Shown: positions 27,046 to 34,752 of the stretch, in pieces | How positions within the stretch are numbered: the stretch's first letter is position 1 | Layout of the letters: the number at the start of each line of letters is the position of its first letter | Source of the DNA: Flavobacteriaceae bacterium | GTDB lineage: Bacteria; Bacteroidota; Bacteroidia; Flavobacteriales; Flavobacteriaceae | Assembly (NCBI GenBank): GCA_018672145.1 | Contig: JABHGH010000082.1 | Span: 1-34,752 of the forward strand | Direction of reading: 5' to 3' | Length of the DNA: 34,752 nucleotides | Position numbers and translations under genes: made by a program | The notes under the pieces: generated by a model | Told to the model about the DNA's origin: nothing | What the model saw: only the letters and a program-made list of their open reading frames with translations | Databases searched by the model: none

Positions 27046-28044
27046 CTAACAAAATTGGTTTTCAATGGAGGTAAGAAACTTCTCTTCGTTACCCAAAAAC
27101 TTGAGTGCAATTGGTAGGAAAAAAACGTTTTCCAGTAAAGAGCCAATTCGAACATAGTCCTTTTCAGTGGTTAATATAGGAAGTCCCAGAGAAGTTATTT
27201 TTTTTAGATCGGAAGCTGAGAAAAAATGATGGTCTGGGAATTCAAAATGTGTATACTCAGAGGACAAATCATCTAAATAAGAAATTAAAGGCTTGGGGTT
27301 TGCAATTCCTGTTACCAAAACAAATGGTTTTTTAACAAATGAACTTACCTGCATCTTTTTATCTCCCTGGACAACTGAATCATAGGAAATTGATGTGAAA
27401 AATAGATTTTGATTAACGTTTATCCTCAGTTGTTTTGCAAATTTATTTTGTTCTTCATTAGAAAGGTCATCAGGGCATTTTGTAACCACAATCACATCTG
27501 CACGGTTTTTTCCTTTTGAAGACTCTCGTAAATTTCCAGCGGGCAAGACGCAATCATTAAACCAAGGACTTGCATAGGTGGTAAGCAAAATCTGAAAAGA
27601 TGGTTTTAATTTTCTGTGTTGGTAACCATCATCTAGGAACACTGCGTCTAAGGAGGAATGGGTGGTTAATAATTTTTGTATCCCTAAAGGTCTGTTCTTA
27701 GAAACTGCAACTTTTACATGGGGAAATTTTTTTGCCAACTGAAAAGGTTCATCGCCAAGGTCTTCTACCGATGTTTTATGGCCCCCTATAACGAACCCAT
27801 CAGACTGCCTTTTGTACCCCCTACTCAACACCGCTACAGAGTGTTGATTTGAAAATCTACGAAGGAGATACTCAATCATTGGAGTTTTTCCACTTCCTCC
27901 CGTTGAGAGGTTTCCTACTACAATTGTAGGAATGTCAAAACTTTGATGTTTAAACCAATTCAAGTCATAGGCAATGTTGCGAATACGAGTCACTGCATCA
28001 TAAATCAAAGAGAGCGGATACAAAGACTTCCGAAATAGATTCAT
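27046..28044 (-). CDS. lpxK: Tetraacyldisaccharide 4'-kinase
   Basis: PTIVVGNLSTGGSGKTPMIEYLLRRF, VAVLSRGYKR, VFLDDGYQHRKLKPSFQILL and LTTEKDYVR motifs. Confidence 0.95.
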   Translation of the reverse strand: MNLFRKSLYPLSLIYDAVTRIRNIAYDLNWFKHQSFDIPTIVVGNLSTGGSGKTPMIEYLLRRFSNQHSVAVLSRGYKRQSDGFVIGGHKTSVEDLGDEPFQLAKKFPHVKVAVSKNRPLGIQKLLTTHSSLDAVFLDDGYQHRKLKPSFQILLTTYASPWFNDCVLPAGNLRESSKGKNRADVIVVTKCPDDLSNEEQNKFAKQLRINVNQNLFFTSISYDSVVQGDKKMQVSSFVKKPFVLVTGIANPKPLISYLDDLSSEYTHFEFPDHHFFSASDLKKITSLGLPILTTEKDYVRIGSLLENVFFLPIALKFLGNEEKFLTSIENQFC

Positions 28045-28080
28045 AAAACAAAATTATAACATTTATATTTGGGTCTCATT

Positions 28081-29175
28081 ATGAAAATTCATCAGATAAC
28101 ACAAATAATAGAAGAATGGGCCCCTTTAACCTATGCCGAAGATTTTGATAATGTTGGATTGCTTGTCGGAGATGCAAAAGACAAAGTAACCGGAATCCTT
28201 GTCACACACGATTGTCTAGAAGAAGTTGTTGAAGAGGCGATTCAAAAGTCATGTAATCTCATTGTGTGCTTTCATCCTATTATATTTAAAGGAATTACAA
28301 AGTTTACTGGCTCTTCGCATGTAGTTCGAGCTGTCCGAAAATCAATTAAAAACGATATTGCAATTTATGCTATACACACCGCATTGGACAATCAGCCATA
28401 CGGAGTGAGCTATGGATTGAGTTCGGCTTTACAACTAAAAAACACTTCCGTTTTAGTACCCAAAGAAAGTACCTTAAAAAAACTATCTTTTTATGTCCCT
28501 CTTCAAAATGCGGAAAAAATCAAACAAGCATTATTTACTGTTGGCGCGGGAGGCTTGGGGGAGTACGATGAATGTAGTTTTTCTGTTGAAGGAGAAGGTA
28601 GTTTTCGTCCATCCGTAAAAAGCAACCCACATATCGGAGAAAAAGGAAAAAGACATCTGGAGCCAGAAAAACAAGTTCACATGGTCTTTAAAAAACATTT
28701 GGAGAAGGCTCTGATTCAAGCTTTAATGGAAAACCATCCATATGAAGAAGTTGCTTATGAGATTTCGACGCTGGAAAACACAAATCAATCCCTAGGGATG
28801 GGAATGATTGGAGATTTACAGCGTGAGATGAAGCCCGATGTCTTTATAAAATGGGCTAAAGAAACATTGCAGACTCCATCACTGCGGCACAGTAAAGTGA
28901 GCTCTAAATCCATCCAACGGATTGCTGTTTTGGGAGGGTCTGGAAGCTTTGCCATTCGTGCCGCAAAACGCAGAGGTGCTGACGCATACATCACAGCTGA
29001 TCTTAAATACCACGACTTTTTTGAGGGTAATTCTTCTTTTTTATTGGTAGATGCTGGGCATTATGAAACGGAACAACACACAAAAAAATTAATCGTAGAT
29101 TATCTTACAAAAAAATTACCTAATTTTGCAATTCTTTTATCGGAAGTGGAAACGAATCCAATAAATTATTTTTAA
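28081..29175 (+). CDS. Nif3-like dinuclear metal-center hexameric protein
   Basis: WAPLTYAEDFDNVGLLVGD, CFHPIIFKGITKF, YAIHTALDN and ITADLKYHDFFEG...LLVDAGHYETE motifs. ATG 28081 preferred over the TTG at 28069. Confidence 0.94.
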   Translation: MKIHQITQIIEEWAPLTYAEDFDNVGLLVGDAKDKVTGILVTHDCLEEVVEEAIQKSCNLIVCFHPIIFKGITKFTGSSHVVRAVRKSIKNDIAIYAIHTALDNQPYGVSYGLSSALQLKNTSVLVPKESTLKKLSFYVPLQNAEKIKQALFTVGAGGLGEYDECSFSVEGEGSFRPSVKSNPHIGEKGKRHLEPEKQVHMVFKKHLEKALIQALMENHPYEEVAYEISTLENTNQSLGMGMIGDLQREMKPDVFIKWAKETLQTPSLRHSKVSSKSIQRIAVLGGSGSFAIRAAKRRGADAYITADLKYHDFFEGNSSFLLVDAGHYETEQHTKKLIVDYLTKKLPNFAILLSEVETNPINYF

Positions 29176-29177
29176 GC

Positions 29178-29954
29178 ATGGCAAAAAAGACTGAGATTTC
29201 TATTGAGGAGCGTCTAAGAGCGCTTTACGACCTACAATTAATTGATGCTCATATCGACAAGATTCGAAGTGTTCGCGGAGAACTTCCATTAGAGGTTGAG
29301 GACCTCGAAGACGATGTGGCTGGTCTAGTGAAGCGCGTTGAAAACACCAATATTGAGCTAAAGGCTTATGATGATGAAATCAAGGCAAAGAAGAACGGAA
29401 TCGAAACCGCTAAGGAACTCATAAAAAAATACGGGGAACAACAAAAGAACGTTCGCAACAACCGTGCTTATGAATCCCTTACAAAAGAGATTGAATACCA
29501 GGAACTCGAAATTGAATTAGCTGAAAAACAAATTAAGCAACTCAAGGAATTGATCGAGCAAAAAAAGGAGACACTCACTCAAACAGAACAAAAGCTTAAC
29601 GATAGAGAGAGTCACCTCAAACATAAGAAAGAGGAGTTGGACGCTATCTTGGCCGAAACGCAAAAAGAAGAAGATATTCTTCTTAAAAAATCTGCTGAAT
29701 TTGAAAAGAAAGTAGAAGAGCGTTTGGTTGCAGCCTACAAGAGAATAAGAGGTTCTGTAAAAAACGGACTAGCTGTAGTGCCCATTGAACGTGGTGCATC
29801 AGCAGGGTCATTTTTTACCATTCCGCCTCAAGTACAACTAGAGATTGCTTCAAGAAAAAAAATCATCACTGACGAACACAGTGGTAGAATTTTGGTTGAC
29901 GCAGAACTTGCTCAAGAAGAGAGCAAAAAAATGGAAGCGTTGTTTACATTTTAA
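29178..29954 (+). CDS. Coiled-coil protein of the C4-type zinc-ribbon (CT398-like) family with degenerate ribbon
   Basis: Long charged coiled-coil (EIEYQELEIELAEKQIKQLKELIEQKKETL) then GASAGSFFTIPPQVQLEIASRKKIITDEHSGRILVD. Follows the Nif3 gene by 2 bp. Confidence 0.8.
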   Translation: MAKKTEISIEERLRALYDLQLIDAHIDKIRSVRGELPLEVEDLEDDVAGLVKRVENTNIELKAYDDEIKAKKNGIETAKELIKKYGEQQKNVRNNRAYESLTKEIEYQELEIELAEKQIKQLKELIEQKKETLTQTEQKLNDRESHLKHKKEELDAILAETQKEEDILLKKSAEFEKKVEERLVAAYKRIRGSVKNGLAVVPIERGASAGSFFTIPPQVQLEIASRKKIITDEHSGRILVDAELAQEESKKMEALFTF

Positions 29955-29970
29955 CAATAACGCTTTTTAT

Positions 29971-29986
29971 TGTGATATTTATCACA
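29971..29986. promoter_or_regulatory. CRP/FNR-like operator TGTGATATTTATCACA upstream of pckA (alternatively the stem of a weak terminator)
   Basis: TGTGA-N6-TCACA inverted repeat; followed by CTTTTTTT. Confidence 0.45.
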
Positions 29987-29993
29987 CTTTTTT

Positions 29994-30001
29994 TACATTT
30001 G
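29994..30001 (+). promoter_or_regulatory. pckA candidate -7 box TACATTTG
   Basis: TAnnTTTG match with TTG at 29970-29972 (21-bp spacer). Confidence 0.5.
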
Positions 30002-30041
30002 ATTTAAATAACAACCCTCTGAACTAAACTATCAGGGCCAA

Positions 30042-31652
30042 ATGTCTTTTATGTCAAAACCCCAATCCATTGTGTTGAGCAATAAGATTCGCCAAGAAAT
30101 CTCAGCTTTTTATCAATTAAGCGCAGACGAGCTCGTCAATCACACGATAAGCAGCAAACAAGGAACAGTAAACGATAAGGGTGCCCTTATTGTAAAAACA
30201 GGGAAATTCACGGGAAGGTCACCAAGAGACCGATTCCTAGTTAAGGATGACATTACATCATCCAAAGTGTGGTGGGGGGAAATCAATAAGCCATTTTCAT
30301 CAAAGGATTTCGATTCCATTTTAGATAAAATGGTATCATACATTGAGAGCAAAACCTTATTTGTTCGCGATGTTTTTGCATGTTCCGATTTACGATATCG
30401 GATGTCTATCCGAGTAGTTAATGAATATGCTTGGTCAAATCTTTTTTCTCGAAACATGTTTATTCAGCCAAACCATGAAGAGTTAGAAAACTTTAAGGAA
30501 GATTGGTTAATTCTAAACATTCCATCATTTAAGGCCACTCCAGACCAAGACAACACAAGACAAGAGAATTTTACCATCGTGAATTTCACCAAAAAGATCA
30601 TTTTGATTGGGGGAAGTGGTTATACTGGAGAAATTAAAAAATCGATATTCTCTGTGCTAAATTTTACGTTGCCGACACAACAAAATATACTGCCGATGCA
30701 TTGCTCAGCCAATGTCGATGCAGACGGTTCAACAGCACTCTTTTTTGGCTTATCGGGTACTGGAAAAACAACGCTTTCTGCCGATCCTAAACGGAAACTC
30801 ATTGGCGATGATGAGCATGGATGGACTCCTGACAACAAAGTTTTTAATTTTGAAGGAGGCTGTTATGCTAAAGTCATCAACCTATCCCACGAAAAAGAAC
30901 CAGACATTTACGACGCAATCAAAAAAGGTGCTCTTTTAGAGAATGTCATCGCAGATCGTGAAGGGATTGTGGATTTTGACAATGTATCTATCACCCAAAA
31001 TACACGAGTAAGCTATCCGCTCAATCACATCAAAAATATTGCTGTGCCATCAGTAGGCGAACAAACCAAACACATCTTTTTCTTAACAGCTGATGCCTTT
31101 GGTGTGCTGCCTCCCATCACGAAGCTTAACCAGTACCAGGCAGCCTATCACTTTATTTCAGGTTATACCGCTAAAGTGGCTGGAACGGAAGAAGGAGTAC
31201 GCAAGCCACAACCCTCTTTCTCTGCTTGTTTTGGCGCTCCGTTTATGCCTTTACACCCTGTAGAATACGCCAAACTATTGGCCAAAAAAATTGAAGAAAA
31301 TGAAATTAATGTGTGGCTGATAAATACGGGATGGACTGGCGGGCCTTATGGTGTTGGTCATCGGATTCCGCTCAAATATACAAGAGCGATGATTGAAGCG
31401 GCAAGAACTGGACTGCTAAGCTCTTCGTACAGTTATAAAGACTATCATATTCACTCGGTATTTGGAATTGCTCAGCCACGCACATGCCCCGGAGTCCCAG
31501 ACAACATCCTTAGCCCAAGGCAAACTTGGGATAATGACATTGCCTTTTACAAACAAGCATATCTCTTGTCAGAGGCATTTCAAACAAACTTTCAAAAATT
31601 CGAAAGCATGGCCTCAAAGGAAATTCTGAATGCAGGACCTAATTCTAGGTGA
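30042..31652 (+). CDS. pckA: Phosphoenolpyruvate carboxykinase (ATP); start could be Met at 30051
   Basis: TGRSPRDRFLVKD, FGLSGTGKTTLSADPKRKLIGDDEHGW and INTGWTGGPYGVGHRIPLKYTRAM motifs. Confidence 0.97.
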   Translation: MSFMSKPQSIVLSNKIRQEISAFYQLSADELVNHTISSKQGTVNDKGALIVKTGKFTGRSPRDRFLVKDDITSSKVWWGEINKPFSSKDFDSILDKMVSYIESKTLFVRDVFACSDLRYRMSIRVVNEYAWSNLFSRNMFIQPNHEELENFKEDWLILNIPSFKATPDQDNTRQENFTIVNFTKKIILIGGSGYTGEIKKSIFSVLNFTLPTQQNILPMHCSANVDADGSTALFFGLSGTGKTTLSADPKRKLIGDDEHGWTPDNKVFNFEGGCYAKVINLSHEKEPDIYDAIKKGALLENVIADREGIVDFDNVSITQNTRVSYPLNHIKNIAVPSVGEQTKHIFFLTADAFGVLPPITKLNQYQAAYHFISGYTAKVAGTEEGVRKPQPSFSACFGAPFMPLHPVEYAKLLAKKIEENEINVWLINTGWTGGPYGVGHRIPLKYTRAMIEAARTGLLSSSYSYKDYHIHSVFGIAQPRTCPGVPDNILSPRQTWDNDIAFYKQAYLLSEAFQTNFQKFESMASKEILNAGPNSR

Positions 31653-33528
31653 AAGAGTTTGTTTTTGCATAATCGATAAACCAATCAATAGCCGATGGGT
31701 TTCTCATAGCATCTCTGCTCAAAGTCTTTTCTTCTGACATCCCCATCAATAATCGTTTGATAGGCACTTCGACCTTTTTTCCACTAATGGTATATGGAAT
31801 GGCTGGAACGCGAATCATTTCGTCCGGTATATGTCGTGGGGAACATTGGTTTCGGATATGAGATTTTATCAAAGAAAAATCGAGCGTATCATTGGATTGC
31901 ACAAATAAAAGTAATTTTTCATGATGTTCATTTGTTAGGTGAATGATCAGACTATCTTCAATTTCGTCTATTATATGTAAGGCATTGTAAATTTCAGCTG
32001 TTCCAATGCGCACTCCATAGCGGTTGAGCGTTGCGTCTGAACGACCATGAATGACAAAGCTACCTACGGTTTTTTCTGTTGCCCAATCTCCGTGATTCCA
32101 AACCGAGGAAAACATGGAATAGTAACTCTTTCTTAGTTGTGAGAAATTACTGTCTCCCCACAAAAAAATAGGCATCACCAAGAATGAATCTGTAAGCACC
32201 AGTTCCCCCGCTTGATCTAAAATCTTTTCCCCCTTATCGTTCCAAATCGCCACGGGAGCACCAAGCATTTTGCATTGAATTTCACCAGGGATACTTTCTG
32301 TTTCGGGGTGACCACCAAGAAAAGCAGTACACACATCTGTTCCTCCACTAAGGGAGATCACATGAGCATTTGTGAAATATTTTTGCAATCCGATACAGGT
32401 AGATGCTGACAAAGGCGAACCGGTAGAACCGATTGTTTTTAAATAGCCAAAGGTTAAATCCGATGTTCCTGCAAATCCGGTATCAACTTGCTGCTGATAA
32501 TAGACAGCTCCATGACCAAAGTGATTGATTGTTGCTTGTGCAGCAAATCGCCATAGCGATGAGGTGTCAGGAAAATGAGGTGCACCGTTATATATACACA
32601 AGGTTGCACCACACAACAAACTTGAAAGAGAATAATTCCACATCATCCAACCCGTAGTTGAATACCAAAAATAACGATCCCCAACTGAAACATTTTGATG
32701 AATTCCAAGTGCTTTTACATGCTCTAAAATCATGGAACCCGTACCATGAACAATGGCTTTAGGCTTTCCTGTAGTGCCAGATGAAAACAAGACCCAAATT
32801 GGGTGTGAAAAATCTACAGATTGAAAAAAAAGATCATCTAAACTTACATCGGGATCATCAAAATCTTGACATGCATTGAGGTCAATGAACAAACATCCGT
32901 CAAGTTCGTCGCAAAGGGAAGTGTTATTGACAGAAACATCATAGGATCTCCCATTATAAGAGTACATTGAATGACCAAACAACACTTTTGGTTGAAGCTG
33001 AGTGAAGCGATCTCGTACCGCGTCCAAACCAAAATCTGGCGAACAAGAAGACCATATTGCTCCCAAAGCATTGGTTGCTAAAAAGGCAGCAATCGTCTCA
33101 GGCGAATTCACACAATACGCAACCACACAGTCTCCTTTTTGAACACCCTTACCAAGTAACTCCTTTTGAATTTGAACTGTTTTATTAAGCAGGCATTGCC
33201 AACTAATTTCAGCCAAAGAGGTTGTTTCGTTTTGATACACAATCGCAGGGCGACTGTTTGAAAACTGAGCAAATATATTTTTTGCATAACTCAACGAAGC
33301 ACCCTCAAACCAACGTGTTTCCCACAGTTGATTTGTGCGCTGCCTTACCGTCAAACAAGGCGTATCGAACTGAACCGAAAAATACAAAGCAATTGACTTC
33401 CAAAACTCATCTTGCTTTGACACACTCCATAGATGGCAATCCTCATAACTAGAAAACGTAATGTGATATTCATCATTCAGAAACTTCAGATAACGTTGGT
33501 ATTGGGATGGTGTCGACTTGGAAATCAT
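31645..33528 (-). CDS. Acetoacetate--CoA ligase
   Basis: AMP-forming motifs WVLFSSGTTGKPKAIVHGTGSMILEH, GDRYFWYSTTGWMMWNY and SGKKVEVPIKRLL. Start set at ATG 33528 rather than the TTG at 33549. Confidence 0.92.
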   Translation of the reverse strand: MISKSTPSQYQRYLKFLNDEYHITFSSYEDCHLWSVSKQDEFWKSIALYFSVQFDTPCLTVRQRTNQLWETRWFEGASLSYAKNIFAQFSNSRPAIVYQNETTSLAEISWQCLLNKTVQIQKELLGKGVQKGDCVVAYCVNSPETIAAFLATNALGAIWSSCSPDFGLDAVRDRFTQLQPKVLFGHSMYSYNGRSYDVSVNNTSLCDELDGCLFIDLNACQDFDDPDVSLDDLFFQSVDFSHPIWVLFSSGTTGKPKAIVHGTGSMILEHVKALGIHQNVSVGDRYFWYSTTGWMMWNYSLSSLLCGATLCIYNGAPHFPDTSSLWRFAAQATINHFGHGAVYYQQQVDTGFAGTSDLTFGYLKTIGSTGSPLSASTCIGLQKYFTNAHVISLSGGTDVCTAFLGGHPETESIPGEIQCKMLGAPVAIWNDKGEKILDQAGELVLTDSFLVMPIFLWGDSNFSQLRKSYYSMFSSVWNHGDWATEKTVGSFVIHGRSDATLNRYGVRIGTAEIYNALHIIDEIEDSLIIHLTNEHHEKLLLFVQSNDTLDFSLIKSHIRNQCSPRHIPDEMIRVPAIPYTISGKKVEVPIKRLLMGMSEEKTLSRDAMRNPSAIDWFIDYAKTNSFT

Positions 33529-33653
33529 AAAAGCAAGGTAAGAAATCAATATCGAAATGAAAAGTGCTTGACAAAAAGGAAAATATAAAAGCGTAATGTA
33601 CTATCGAAATATAAACACAAATCAAGTATGTCAAAATATTTTACATTTACTGA

Positions 33654-34752
33654 ATGAAAAGAAGATATCGATTCGTCTTGTTTTTTACCATATTAAGTGT
33701 GTCTTCGATTTCAGGACAACTTGAAAATTTTAGTAATCCTATTGTTTTTCACGTCACAAACGCAAGCCTTAAAGCAACCGAAGTTCGGGAACTAAAACAA
33801 ACTCCAAACGGACTCTATTTTATCGCCTCCGCAGGCGGTCTTATTGAGAGTAACGGAGTGAAACACTTCACATACAATAAAGGGAAACTCTCCAATTTAA
33901 TTGCAATACATGCGTTAAATGATAGCATCATTTATAGTGGAGGAAATGGAGGTTTTGGTCGATGGGAAAAAACAGCGTTCGGAGAGTTTACGTACGAAAG
34001 TCTACACTATGTTGAACCTACAAAAACAGATTACCTTCAGCCACGCTTTACAGATGTTGTCCTGCACAATGATCAAATTGTTTTTCAATCACTAGACTAT
34101 TTGTATTATCATGATCTAGCAACAGGCGCCTTAGTGAATCAAAAGGCGAAAACGTATTTCACTAACATTTTCAAAACAAAAAATCATTTATTCAGTTCGG
34201 ATTTTGATAATACCATCTTTAAAATTGAAAATGGAGAAGAGATTGTTTTTCAATCATTTACAAAAAAAAGTAGTGAGATTGTCGAAATTATTGAACTTGA
34301 AAATAATTCCTTTTTATTTATTTCAAAAAATGGTGAACTCTGGAAAAAGGAGAATAAACGGTTAACACAAGTTGCGAAATTTGATTCCGTTCAAATAAAT
34401 GATGCGATCAAAACAGAACAAGGTGAATTGGTGTTAGGGACAACCCAAAATGGTATCTATTTTTTAGACGCAACATATGAAGTTAAAGCAAAAGTCAAAA
34501 AGGGTTCAGGGCTTTCGAGCGATTATGTGCGAAATATTTACGAGGATAGGAGTCAAAACATTTGGGCGAGTAGCGATCTTGGAATACATCTGATTTCTCG
34601 AGGAGAATCAATAACAGAAATTATTGCTACCGCATTAACGTTTCTCTGTTTAGGAATTATTGTGCAACTCTTAATTAACAATACAATATTAGGATGGGAT
34701 CCGGTAGGTAATGTAAAGTCTGGAGGAAATGCGTTTATTGGTGTAATTGCTA
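33654..34752 (+). CDS. Secreted/membrane beta-propeller protein (two-component-regulator propeller type), 3'-truncated by window edge
   Basis: ATG 33654 opens MKRRYRFVLFFTILSVSSISGQLENFSNPIVFHVTNAS...GLYFIASAGGLIESNGVK...GSGLSSDYVRNIYEDRSQNIWASSDLGIHLISRG, then a TM segment. Frame is open to the window end and absent from the ORF track. Confidence 0.7.
   Translation, partial: MKRRYRFVLFFTILSVSSISGQLENFSNPIVFHVTNASLKATEVRELKQTPNGLYFIASAGGLIESNGVKHFTYNKGKLSNLIAIHALNDSIIYSGGNGGFGRWEKTAFGEFTYESLHYVEPTKTDYLQPRFTDVVLHNDQIVFQSLDYLYYHDLATGALVNQKAKTYFTNIFKTKNHLFSSDFDNTIFKIENGEEIVFQSFTKKSSEIVEIIELENNSFLFISKNGELWKKENKRLTQVAKFDSVQINDAIKTEQGELVLGTTQNGIYFLDATYEVKAKVKKGSGLSSDYVRNIYEDRSQNIWASSDLGIHLISRGESITEIIATALTFLCLGIIVQLLINNTILGWDPVGNVKSGGNAFIGVIA

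Noticed and set aside
27031-27053. Palindrome ACAATATTGT between convergent lipA and lpxK
   Set aside because: Short AT-rich stem without a T-tract; could be chance.
1-34752. Search for CRISPR, tRNA/rRNA, transposases, phage genes, defence islands, secondary-metabolite clusters
   Set aside because: No direct-repeat array, no RNA-gene signature and no transposase or defence motif noticed by eye; gene content is housekeeping. A tRNAscan/Infernal/DefenseFinder run would be decisive.

Overview
The window looks like a compact, mostly core-genome segment from a member of the Bacteroidota, probably Flavobacteriia. The assignment rests on protein families, gene order and TAnnTTTG-type promoters. About 37 genes are supported. 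They run from a 5'-truncated htpG to a 3'-truncated membrane-anchored beta-propeller protein. Between them are K+ channel, alkB-like, manA/PTPS/idi, prfC, yaaA, rluD-like, PASTA/ddl/coaD, NUDIX/pyrE/SRPBCC/birA, rsfS/ftsH/LUD/cdsA/psd/ACBP, valS, DUF1573, aminotransferase/murB, ECF sigma/Nramp-like/lipA, lpxK, Nif3/coiled-coil, pckA and acetoacetyl-CoA ligase genes. I saw no rRNA, tRNA, CRISPR array, transposase, prophage or recognisable defence system. No clear new multi-gene system is evident. The observations most worth following are: (1) -7 promoter boxes placed 4-6 nt before many start codons, suggesting systematic leaderless transcription; (2) a TGTGA-N6-TCACA operator-like palindrome at pckA; (3) overlapping divergent start codons of pyrE and a NUDIX gene; (4) an Nramp-like transporter lacking the canonical metal-binding motifs, overlapping an orphan ECF sigma gene; (5) a zinc-ribbon family protein with all its cysteines replaced; (6) a small unannotated ORF or gene remnant between prfC and yaaA. 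All functions come from reading protein motifs; no database search was run.
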